Assembly: GCF_001936595.1 (NCBI RefSeq)
Contig: NZ_MLBG01000024.1
Location: 1-43,536, forward strand
Direction: 5' to 3'
Source: Desulfovibrio sp. DV
GTDB lineage: Bacteria; Desulfobacterota; Desulfovibrionia; Desulfovibrionales; Desulfovibrionaceae
Length of the DNA stretch: 43,536 nucleotides
Shown: one piece after another, positions 25,577 through 33,060 of the stretch
Layout: each line of letters starts with the position of its first letter
Position numbering within the stretch: the stretch's first letter is position 1
The notes under the pieces: model-generated
Database searches by the model: none
What the model was told of the DNA's origin: nothing
The model's input: the letters and a program-made list of their open reading frames with translations, nothing else
Program-made: the position numbers and the translations under genes

Positions 25577-27286
25577 TCAGACCAGGACCGCTGAGGACGC
25601 TTCCTCAAAGGTGGTCTTGCCTTCCAGTATCTTCAGTCGCGCGTCGTCCTGCAACAGTTTGAGGCGTCCCGAATCCGCAGCAAACCGGGTGATCTCCCGC
25701 GAGGTGCACCGCTTGGCCACCATTTCCTGGATTTCCTCGTCAATGACCAGGATCTCAAAGAGCCCCAGGCGTCCCTTAAAGCCTGAATCGCCACACTGAT
25801 AGCACCCCCGGCCGCGCATGAATACGGCATCGGCGGTATTTTCCAGATTCCAGAAGCGAAGAATCTCCGGACGCGGCGTGTATGGTTCGGCGCAGTTGGG
25901 ACAAATTCGGCGCACCAGACGCTGGGCGATGGAAACCATGAGGGTCGAAGACACCAGAAACGGCTCGATGCCCATGTCCATAAGCCGCATGACCGCACCG
26001 GCAGCGTCGTTGGTGTGGACGGTCGAGAGCACCTTGTGGCCGGTAAGCGCCGCCTGGGTGGCGATGGCCGCGGTTTCCGGGTCGCGGATTTCGCCGACCA
26101 GCACCACGTCGGGGTCCTGGCGCAGGGTGGAGCGCAGAGCGCTTGCGAAGGTCATGCCGGCCTTGCGGTTAAGCTGCACCTGCCGCACCCCCTCCATCCG
26201 GTATTCCACCGGGTCTTCCAGGGTGATGACGTTGATGTCCGGGCGGCTTATCTCCCGCAGCAAGGCAAAAAGCGTGGTGGATTTGCCCGAGCCGGTGGGA
26301 CCGGTGGACAGAAACAGGCCATAGGGCTTGTCCACCACCAGCCGAATCTTGGCCAGATCGTCGGCGGAAAGGCCGAGGTCGGACAGGGCCAGCCCCCCGC
26401 CGCTCATGTCAAGCAGGCGCAGGACCAGATTTTCGCCGTAGATCGTGGGCAGGGTCGAGACGCGGATGTTTATTTCCTTGCGGTCGATGGCCACGGAAAA
26501 CCGGCCGTCCTGGGGGATGCGGCTGACGGCGATGTCGAGATTGCCAAGGATCTTGATGCGGGAAATGATGGGCAGGATCATGGGTTTGGGCGGCGACGGC
26601 ACGGATTTGAGCTTGCCGTCGATGCGCATCCGAATCTGCACCTGATCACGCTCGGGGCTGATGTGGACGTCGCTGGCCCCTTCGCGCACGGCCTGGGACA
26701 GAAGCGAATTGACGAAGCGCACCACCGGGGCCTCGCCGGCCATGTCTTCCAGGGAACTCAGCTGTATGTCCTCGGAGGCCCGGGACACGGCCGGTTCGTC
26801 GCCGTCGCGCATGGACTCGATGCTGTCGAGCACGCCCTCGCTGCCAAGGCCCATGCCGTAGACGGCGCTGGTCAGATAGCCCAGCTCCCGCTCGGTGCAG
26901 ATAACCGGCTCTATTTCACAGTTCTTATAGATTTCAATATCTTCGATGGTGGCAATGTCCAGGGGATCGGGCATGGCCACGCGGATCAGGTTACCGACCT
27001 TGGACAGGGGCACGAGCTTGGCCCGAAGAGCCATTTCGGCCGGCAGGAGCTCGGCCAGATTGGAGGTCACGGGGTAGCGTTCGGGGGTGTACTTGGCCAG
27101 CCCCGTCTGCCGGCTGATGAGGTCGACGATGTCGGCTTCCTTGACCACGCCGTCGCGCAGCAGTTGCTGGCCAAGGCGCAGACCGCTGCGTTTGCCGGCG
27201 GCCAGACCCTGGCGCAACTGATCGTCGGTAATAAGGCCGGCGGCGACAAGCATCTCGCCCAGGCGCAAGCGTTTTCTCGGCTCCAT
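25577..27286 (-). CDS. pilB: Type IV pilus extension ATPase with MshEN (c-di-GMP-type) domain
   Basis: A 569-residue PilB/MshE ATPase. ATG at 27286 is preferred (AGGA 10 nt upstream); GTG at 27295 would add three residues. The N-terminus carries two MshEN-type motifs: RLGEMLVAAGLITDDQLRQG... (about residues 8-31) and RLGQQLLRDGVVKEADIVDL... (about 37-60). They fit RLGxxLVxxGLIxxxxLxxxLxxQ, except for a Gly at the last position of the first. The ATPase core has Walker A GPTGSGKSTT, Asp box TLEDPVEY, Walker B VVLVGEIRDPETA, His box LSTVHTND and a zinc tetracysteine (CPNC ... CYQC). It powers pilus extension and is likely gated by c-di-GMP, as in Vibrio cholerae MshE. Confidence 0.93.
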   Translation of the reverse strand: MEPRKRLRLGEMLVAAGLITDDQLRQGLAAGKRSGLRLGQQLLRDGVVKEADIVDLISRQTGLAKYTPERYPVTSNLAELLPAEMALRAKLVPLSKVGNLIRVAMPDPLDIATIEDIEIYKNCEIEPVICTERELGYLTSAVYGMGLGSEGVLDSIESMRDGDEPAVSRASEDIQLSSLEDMAGEAPVVRFVNSLLSQAVREGASDVHISPERDQVQIRMRIDGKLKSVPSPPKPMILPIISRIKILGNLDIAVSRIPQDGRFSVAIDRKEINIRVSTLPTIYGENLVLRLLDMSGGGLALSDLGLSADDLAKIRLVVDKPYGLFLSTGPTGSGKSTTLFALLREISRPDINVITLEDPVEYRMEGVRQVQLNRKAGMTFASALRSTLRQDPDVVLVGEIRDPETAAIATQAALTGHKVLSTVHTNDAAGAVMRLMDMGIEPFLVSSTLMVSIAQRLVRRICPNCAEPYTPRPEILRFWNLENTADAVFMRGRGCYQCGDSGFKGRLGLFEILVIDEEIQEMVAKRCTSREITRFAADSGRLKLLQDDARLKILEGKTTFEEASSAVLV

Positions 27287-27323
27287 GGTCGTCACGTCCT
27301 TCCCTTCCGGTAAAACCCCGCCA

Positions 27324-29825
27324 CTAGGGCCGCATATCCTGCCGGACCTGGCCGGACACGGCCACCTGTCTGGCGGCGGACTGAGCAGGAGCGGCGATTT
27401 TCTGCGCTCCCGACCGGCCCGGCCAGAGGGAGATGTCGGTCAGGGCCGTGGTTCCGGCCGGATACCCGTCCACCACCGCGGCCTTGCCGGCCAGTTCGCG
27501 GGGCAGGCCGGCCAGGGCGATCTCGGCTTCCTGGCGGTTCTGGAACAGGATGGCCAGGACCAGATCGAACCGCAGGCCAAGGCCGGGCTGCAGGGTGCAA
27601 TACAAGGACAGGCCAGGATCGGTGTCGCGCTGGCGGCCGATGAAGGCCAGCCCCTTGTCCAGGCTTTCCACGGTCCCCAGGCGGACCAGACAGGCCCCCT
27701 GGGGCAGCGGATCGGCCGGGATGGTCGGGAAGACGATGGGATCGCCGGCCCGCACCCGGTTGAAATCCATGCCCGGATTGGCCTTGGCCACGCGGGCCAT
27801 GATGGCGCGGCGGGCATGCCCATAGATTCTGGCCGCCTGACGGGTGACCGCCCAGCCTGAGGGCACGGTGGTTTCGCCGAGAATCGCGGGCATGGCCGCA
27901 ACCGTGGCCGGAGCCGGAGCCGCCTGCAACGTGTCGGTGTATTCCGGGGACACGATGATGACCTGCTCGACCGGTTCCGGCGGCAAGGCAGCGGCGGCCA
28001 GGGTCAGGGCCGCGCCAAGCCCCTGGACCGGAGCGGCGGCGGGCCGGGGGACGGCCGGGGCCGGGACAGCCTGGGCCGGCGTGGCCGCCACCGGAGCGGG
28101 AGCCCTGGGCGCAACGGCTGGCGAGGCCGGAGCGATGGCAGCAGCCGGGACAGAAGCCGCAGGCACAGCCGGCGTCTGCGGCGCGGCAGCCGGCAGGGCT
28201 GCGACCGCCGGGGCGGCCGGGATTGGCGTTACAGCCGCTTCCGGACGTTGCTGGCCATGGGCTCGGACCAGGGCGACCTCCCCGGCCTGGGGCGCACCGG
28301 CCGGGGCCGCGGCCGAAGCCGGGGCCACGGGCGCGGCAGGGGTGACGGCCAGGGGGGCAACGGCCGGCGAGGCCGCCACCTGCGGTGCAGGGGCAAGATC
28401 TTTTGCGGCCGGGGTGACAGCAGCCGGGGCGGGGGCCGGGGCCTTGGCAGCCTGGACCGGAGCCGGGGTTGCTGCGGCCGCCGCTGCCTTGGTGATCTGG
28501 CCATCAGCTTCGAGCGTTGCAGGCAGGGCTGCCGCAGCCACGGCCACGACCTGTTCTGCCTTGGGAGCCGGCAAGGAGGCGGAATTGCCGGGCTGGACCG
28601 GTGAAGCGGGCGCACCTGCGCTCACGACCGGCTTTTTCGCCGCTTCCGCAGCCTTGGCCACGGCCGGGCCGGCCGCCGGAGCCGTCGTTGTCTCGGTCAG
28701 GCCCAGGGCCTCTTCGCAGGCCGGCACCTCGGAGACAGCCGGCGAGGCTTTGGCTGTGGCCACAACCGGGGCCGGGGCACGCTGTGCAGCGGCGGCGCCG
28801 GAGGGGGCAGCCGGCTGGGGCGCGCCGGCAGGCGGGGCCGGCTCAAAGACCACGGAGGAAAGGCTCGTCTGCATCCGGCCCAGGGCGTCCAGGGCGGCCA
28901 ACCGGGCGTCCGGCAGGGCCGGGCCGGCAAAATGGAGCGCCAACGCCGCCACAGAGCCGGCCGCCCCGGCCACGACCAGCCGGCGCAGCCAGACCCGGCC
29001 GACGCCGCGGGATTCCCGGGAAGCCCGGCCGACCAACCCCCAGCCGATGCGGCGTTTGCCAAAGCCCACGGCCAACAGCATGGACAGATGGCACAGCCGC
29101 ACGATCTTTCGCGGATAGCCGCCGGTCAGCTTATGGATGCGCCGCAAGGCCAGCCGGGTGAAGATCGGGGGAATCCTGCCGTCCGGGGCACACAACAGCA
29201 GCCGGGTCTCGATCATGCGCCGGGTCTGCACCCGATCAAGGGGCGTCAGGCGATAGAGAAAATTCACCCGGTCCTCGAGGTTGGGCCGCTCGTGCAGGAT
29301 CTCTTCGAACTCGGTCTGGGCAAAAATGACGATCTGCAGGAGCTTGTGGGCATTGGTCTCGAAATTGAGCAGTTCGCGCAAGAGTTCCAGGCACTCCGGA
29401 GTGATCTTCTGGCCTTCGTCGACGACCAGGGCCACGGTGCGACCGCCGTCCTGGCTGCGGGCCAGCAGCCCGGCCTTGAGGGCATCCTTGAGGAGCGCCG
29501 CGTCCCGGCCCTGGGCCGTCGTGTCCAGGCCAAACAGCCGGGCCAGGGACAAGAGGAATTCCGTGGTCGAAGGGCAGTAGGGATCATCGAGAAGATAGGC
29601 TTCGATGTCGCCTTCCTGGGCCAGCACACGGATCAGTTCGCGGCTGAGCGTCGTCTTGCCGGTGCCGACCTCGCCAAGCACCACATTGAGTCCCCGGCGC
29701 AGGCGCACGGCGATTTCCATGTGTTGCAGGCACTCCAGATGGGTCCTCGAGCGATACAGCATGTCCGGGTCAGGCGAGTTGGAAAAAGGTTCCCGCGTCA
29801 GTCCCAGGGCTTGATAGTAACTCAT
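27324..29825 (-). CDS. MshM/ExeA-like ATPase with periplasmic Ala/Pro-rich linker and LysM-like domain
   Basis: An 833-residue protein starting at the ATG at 29825 (GGAGGAGG upstream). Residues 1 to about 265 are an ExeA/GspA/MshM-type AAA ATPase: GLTREPFSNSPDPDMLYRS, Walker A GEVGTGKTT, Walker B VALVVDEGQKI and LTGGYPRKIVRLCHLSML. One membrane helix (RRLVVAGAAGSVAALALHF, about 285-303) exports the rest. Residues about 320-680 are an Ala/Pro/Val-rich spacer. Near residue 690 is a LysM-like unit (AARIYGHARRAIMARVAKAN...RVRAGDPIVFP), then an unassigned region. ExeA homologues use peptidoglycan binding to help secretins assemble. The separate MshN TPR protein is absent here. Confidence 0.85.
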   Translation of the reverse strand: MSYYQALGLTREPFSNSPDPDMLYRSRTHLECLQHMEIAVRLRRGLNVVLGEVGTGKTTLSRELIRVLAQEGDIEAYLLDDPYCPSTTEFLLSLARLFGLDTTAQGRDAALLKDALKAGLLARSQDGGRTVALVVDEGQKITPECLELLRELLNFETNAHKLLQIVIFAQTEFEEILHERPNLEDRVNFLYRLTPLDRVQTRRMIETRLLLCAPDGRIPPIFTRLALRRIHKLTGGYPRKIVRLCHLSMLLAVGFGKRRIGWGLVGRASRESRGVGRVWLRRLVVAGAAGSVAALALHFAGPALPDARLAALDALGRMQTSLSSVVFEPAPPAGAPQPAAPSGAAAAQRAPAPVVATAKASPAVSEVPACEEALGLTETTTAPAAGPAVAKAAEAAKKPVVSAGAPASPVQPGNSASLPAPKAEQVVAVAAAALPATLEADGQITKAAAAAATPAPVQAAKAPAPAPAAVTPAAKDLAPAPQVAASPAVAPLAVTPAAPVAPASAAAPAGAPQAGEVALVRAHGQQRPEAAVTPIPAAPAVAALPAAAPQTPAVPAASVPAAAIAPASPAVAPRAPAPVAATPAQAVPAPAVPRPAAAPVQGLGAALTLAAAALPPEPVEQVIIVSPEYTDTLQAAPAPATVAAMPAILGETTVPSGWAVTRQAARIYGHARRAIMARVAKANPGMDFNRVRAGDPIVFPTIPADPLPQGACLVRLGTVESLDKGLAFIGRQRDTDPGLSLYCTLQPGLGLRFDLVLAILFQNRQEAEIALAGLPRELAGKAAVVDGYPAGTTALTDISLWPGRSGAQKIAAPAQSAARQVAVSGQVRQDMRP

Positions 29826-29940
29826 GACCGCCTCCTCCTGTCCTGTTGCCGGCTTGCCCGCCGGCCTGAAAGCGCACAATCCCTGCCATGGCCGACGCCG
29901 CCGGGGGGTGACCCCGGGCGTGTGGCCGGCCTGCCCCCGG

Positions 29941-31971
29941 TCATGGCCGCACCATGGCCGCCGAGGCCACCGGTGCCCCGGCCGGCCCGGCCGCCGCCGG
30001 CGTCGGCGCGATGGGCTTGTCGCGCAAAATCGTCGGCGTGACGAAGATGAATATTTCATTGCGCACGATGCTCGACCCCTTGGTCTTAAACGCCCAGCCC
30101 AAACCCGGTATGTCGCTTAAATACGGCACGCCGGCCTGGCTGTCGCTCACCTCATCCCGGGTCAGGCCCGAGATGACGATGGTGTCGCCGTCTTCCACCA
30201 CCAGATTGGATTGGGTTTCACGCTTGTAGATGAGCGGGTTGCCCTGAACGGAATTGGCGGTATCGACCTGATCGTCCTTGACCAGGATCTTCATGCGCAG
30301 GTTGGTGCCGTCCACCACGTGGGGGAGCATTTCGAGCTTGAGGGTGGCATGGGCGAACTGCACGTTGGTGCCGTTTTGCGAAGTGGACACGTAGGGCACG
30401 TCCTTGCCGTTTTCGATGAAGGCCGAGACGTTTTCCATGGTGGTAATGGTCGGGCTGGACAGGATCTTGACCTTGTTTTCCTCGGCCAGGGCGGTGAGCT
30501 GGGCTTCCAGCACGTTGCCGGCGATATTGCCGAACAGGAAGTTGACGCCGGCACCGGCCGCGCCCAGGCCCGAAGCCGAGGTCAGGGCGTTGGTCAGGGC
30601 CGGGTAGTTGAGGCCAAAGCCCTGGCCCGAGGTGCCGCCCGGGAAGATGGGCGAGGCCGTGCTGGACAGCGCGGTGCTGCCGGTGGAAGCATTGGACGAG
30701 GCCCCGGTGGCACCGAGCACGGCGCTGGCCGCGGCGGCGGCAGCGATGTCGGAAGCTGTGGTTGTCGTGGTCGTGGTCGTCGAGCCGTCCGGGTTGACCG
30801 TGGTCGTGGTTTTCCCCGCAGCGGTCAAGGCGTTGTTGCCGGAGGCCTTAAGCGAACCGTTCGTCGTATTGCTGGTGGTGGCCGTATTGGACCCGGTATT
30901 GCCGGCCGTGGTCGAGGTGGTGGAGGTGCCGGTCTGGGCCGGAGAGATGCGCAGGTTGGAATTTTTCAGCAACCCGCCCCACTGCACGCCGAGCTGGCGG
31001 CCGGTTGTCTGATCGGTCTGGACGATGAAGGCCTTGAGCTTGACTTGCGGGCGCGGCTTGTCGAGTTCTTCAATAAGCGCCACCAGCCGTTCGGCATCGT
31101 TTGGCGGGCCTTGGATAATGATGGAATTGCTGTGCTGGTCGGGCACCACCGAACAGTTGAGCTGGCCGGGATGGCGGCTGCCACCGGGCGCGTTAATGCT
31201 CATGGCGTCGCCTGCGGCGCTGGTCGGGGTGATGTCCCGGGCGGTTTCGCCGGGTTTGTTCGCGGCGGCGGCGGCAGGCCCGGCCAGACCGGACTGGGCC
31301 GACGAGCCGCACATGGCGCTCAGCGTGGCGTAGATTTTGGGCAATTCGGCAAAATTGATTTCCACCCGGGCCATGACAAAGGGTTCGAGCTCCTTGGCCT
31401 TGGTCTTTTCGGCGAGCAGTTTGTTGCTCGCTTCCTTGAGCTTGTTTTGCTGTTCCATGTCGCCAAGCGTCATGACCTTGATGATGTCGCCGTCCACGGT
31501 ATAGCTCAGCCCGTTGGCGGACAGGATGCTCGTAAAGGTCTCGTCCCAGGGGGCGTCGACGACGTTGACGTTGATGCGCAGGGTCTTTTCGCCGCCGGCC
31601 GTGCCGGGAATGGCCGAGGACAGCACCACGTTCTGGTTGGCTGCCCGGGCCATGGCCCGCACCACCGCCACCAGATCGGTGTCGTACATGCGAAGGGTCA
31701 CCCGCTGCTTGGGCAACGCGCGCACCGGCTTGGTTTCAGCCTTTTCCTCTTTCTTGGGCGTGATGGCGACCTGGCTGAATTCCACTTTGCGCGGCCGGGC
31801 CACCGGGGAATAGCCCTCGGACATTTGCGCCATGGCGTCCCAATGCTCCATAAACGCATCCTTCTGGGGCTTTTTCACGCACCCGGCCACCACCGACAGC
31901 AGGACCGCCGTCGCCAACGCCGCCCACCCCATCCGGCCAAGCCGCCTTTTGCCCATGCCCATGCTTCGCAT
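29941..31971 (-). CDS. mshL: Lipoprotein secretin of the type IV pilus (PilQ/MshL)
   Basis: A 676-residue secretin, the outer-membrane pore for the pilus. The signal peptide ends in lipobox VVAGC (lipid-bearing Cys31), as in MshL, whereas PilQ is usually not a lipoprotein. An STN-like N-domain (QRVTLRMYDTDLVAVVRAM, residues about 89-165) precedes an N1/NolW region (NSIIIQGPPNDAERLVALIEELD). A Thr/Ser/Asn-rich insertion (about 345-420) comes next, then the secretin core VLEAQLTALAEENKVKILSSPTITT, ending GVPYLSDIPGLGWAFKTK and EIFIFVTPTIL. It lies 35 nt after pilP and 115 nt before the ExeA-like gene. Confidence 0.93.
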   Translation of the reverse strand: MRSMGMGKRRLGRMGWAALATAVLLSVVAGCVKKPQKDAFMEHWDAMAQMSEGYSPVARPRKVEFSQVAITPKKEEKAETKPVRALPKQRVTLRMYDTDLVAVVRAMARAANQNVVLSSAIPGTAGGEKTLRINVNVVDAPWDETFTSILSANGLSYTVDGDIIKVMTLGDMEQQNKLKEASNKLLAEKTKAKELEPFVMARVEINFAELPKIYATLSAMCGSSAQSGLAGPAAAAANKPGETARDITPTSAAGDAMSINAPGGSRHPGQLNCSVVPDQHSNSIIIQGPPNDAERLVALIEELDKPRPQVKLKAFIVQTDQTTGRQLGVQWGGLLKNSNLRISPAQTGTSTTSTTAGNTGSNTATTSNTTNGSLKASGNNALTAAGKTTTTVNPDGSTTTTTTTTASDIAAAAAASAVLGATGASSNASTGSTALSSTASPIFPGGTSGQGFGLNYPALTNALTSASGLGAAGAGVNFLFGNIAGNVLEAQLTALAEENKVKILSSPTITTMENVSAFIENGKDVPYVSTSQNGTNVQFAHATLKLEMLPHVVDGTNLRMKILVKDDQVDTANSVQGNPLIYKRETQSNLVVEDGDTIVISGLTRDEVSDSQAGVPYLSDIPGLGWAFKTKGSSIVRNEIFIFVTPTILRDKPIAPTPAAAGPAGAPVASAAMVRP

Positions 31972-32006
31972 ATTCCTCTCCCGTCCCGGCGCGTCTGCGA
32001 CCAGGC

Positions 32007-32499
32007 TTATCGTCCCTGGGACTCCTGCCCGTCGTAGGGAAGCTCCAGCTTCTGGCCATTGGCCAGACTCTCCAGCGTCACCTTGTCCGGGGATACGGCG
32101 AGCACCTTGTAGCCACCGCCCTCCAGGCTGTCGCCGGCCTGGTATTCGTAGCCGTCAATGACCGCCAGCCGGCCCGATCCCAGCTCCACATAGCCGGTGA
32201 ACCGGGGAGTGGCCGTGGGCTTGGTGGCCGCATTCCTGGCCTCCAGCGTTTTGTCGTAGAGCGCTTCGGCCCGCCAGGGTTTGTCGATGGCGGCCATGAG
32301 CGCCGATTCCGACTTGCCGGCCGTGGCCTGTCGGGTCAGGGCCAGGACGTCGTCCCGGATCTGCCCCACGGCCTGGGGCTGGGCCGTCTGGGGGGCTCCC
32401 GGGCTGCCCGGCCGGTTTGCCCCCCATAAACAGGGAGCCAAGGCCGATGACAGCCACGAGGCCGGTTACGGCCAAAATGATTTGTTCACGCCGGGTCAT
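32007..32499 (-). pseudogene. pilP: PilP/MshK-like pilotin-type protein, frameshifted
   Basis: Start ATG at 32499 with AAAGGAG 8 nt upstream encodes a membrane anchor (EQIILAVTGLVAVIGLGSLF). The PilP-like body (VGQIRDDVLALTRQATAG ... YQAGDSLEGGGYKVLAVSPD, ELPYDGQESQ) lies in another frame, ending at 32007. Removing one base from either the six-G run (32420-32425, minus-strand sense) or the six-C run (32390-32395) joins the frames into a protein of about 163 residues. The position between pilO and the secretin gene is correct for pilP. The shift may be a sequencing or assembly error, a true mutation or a slippery switch; the sequence cannot tell. Confidence 0.8.
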
Positions 32500-32526
32500 G
32501 GCGAAAGCTCCTTTCCAGGCGTCGAC

Positions 32527-33060
32527 TCATTGCACGGCCAGCCAGCATTTCATGGTGTATTCCCGCCCCTCCCGGCCAAACATGGTGGTGGCGGACTCCA
32601 CCTTGACCAGGGGGCCGAAGCCGCCCAGGGACAGCATGAACTGCCGCACCGCGTCGGGTGGCCCGAGAAAGGCCAGCCGCACGGCCACAAGTCCCTCCCG
32701 GGTCACCGACGAGGCGTCCGGGGAGACCGCGGTCATGCGCACCCCAAGCGGTTTGGCCAGGCTGTCGAACACGGCGGTCAGGCGCTCGACCTCGGCCAGA
32801 GGCAGTTTGCCCTGGCCGCCGACGACACCCACCGAACGCACCTTGGCCTGGGCCTCGGCCAGGGCCTTGACCACCGGCTCGAGCTGGTGGTTCAGTTCCA
32901 TGGTGCTTCGCATACTCGCCACTTTGGCTGTCAAAGATTCCACTTCCCGGTATTCCGGCAGGAGGAACACCAGCACAAACCCGAGGGCCACTGCCGCGCC
33001 CACGGCCAGGGTGGCCAGGGTCCGGGCCGGCAGGGCGTGTCTGATTTCGGTCAGGGTCAT
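32527..33060 (-). CDS. pilO: PilO/MshJ-like pilus alignment protein
   Basis: A 177-residue inner-membrane protein: one N-terminal helix (TLATLAVGAAVALGFVLVFLL), a coiled-coil-like stretch (VESLTAKVASMRSTMELNHQLEPVVKALAEAQAKV) and a ferredoxin-like periplasmic domain (EVERLTAVFDSLAKPLGVRM ... VRLAFLGPPDAVRQFMLSLGGFGPLVKVES). This is the PilO layout. Its ATG overlaps the stop of the PilM-PilN gene (33057-33060, ATGA), showing coupling. Confidence 0.88.
   Translation of the reverse strand: MTLTEIRHALPARTLATLAVGAAVALGFVLVFLLPEYREVESLTAKVASMRSTMELNHQLEPVVKALAEAQAKVRSVGVVGGQGKLPLAEVERLTAVFDSLAKPLGVRMTAVSPDASSVTREGLVAVRLAFLGPPDAVRQFMLSLGGFGPLVKVESATTMFGREGREYTMKCWLAVQ

Noticed and set aside
32155-32499. 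The uninterrupted frame from the pilP start codon as a complete small protein
   Set aside because: After about 38 residues it becomes Gly/Pro/His/Arg-rich with no family character, while the PilP-like body continues in the other frame.
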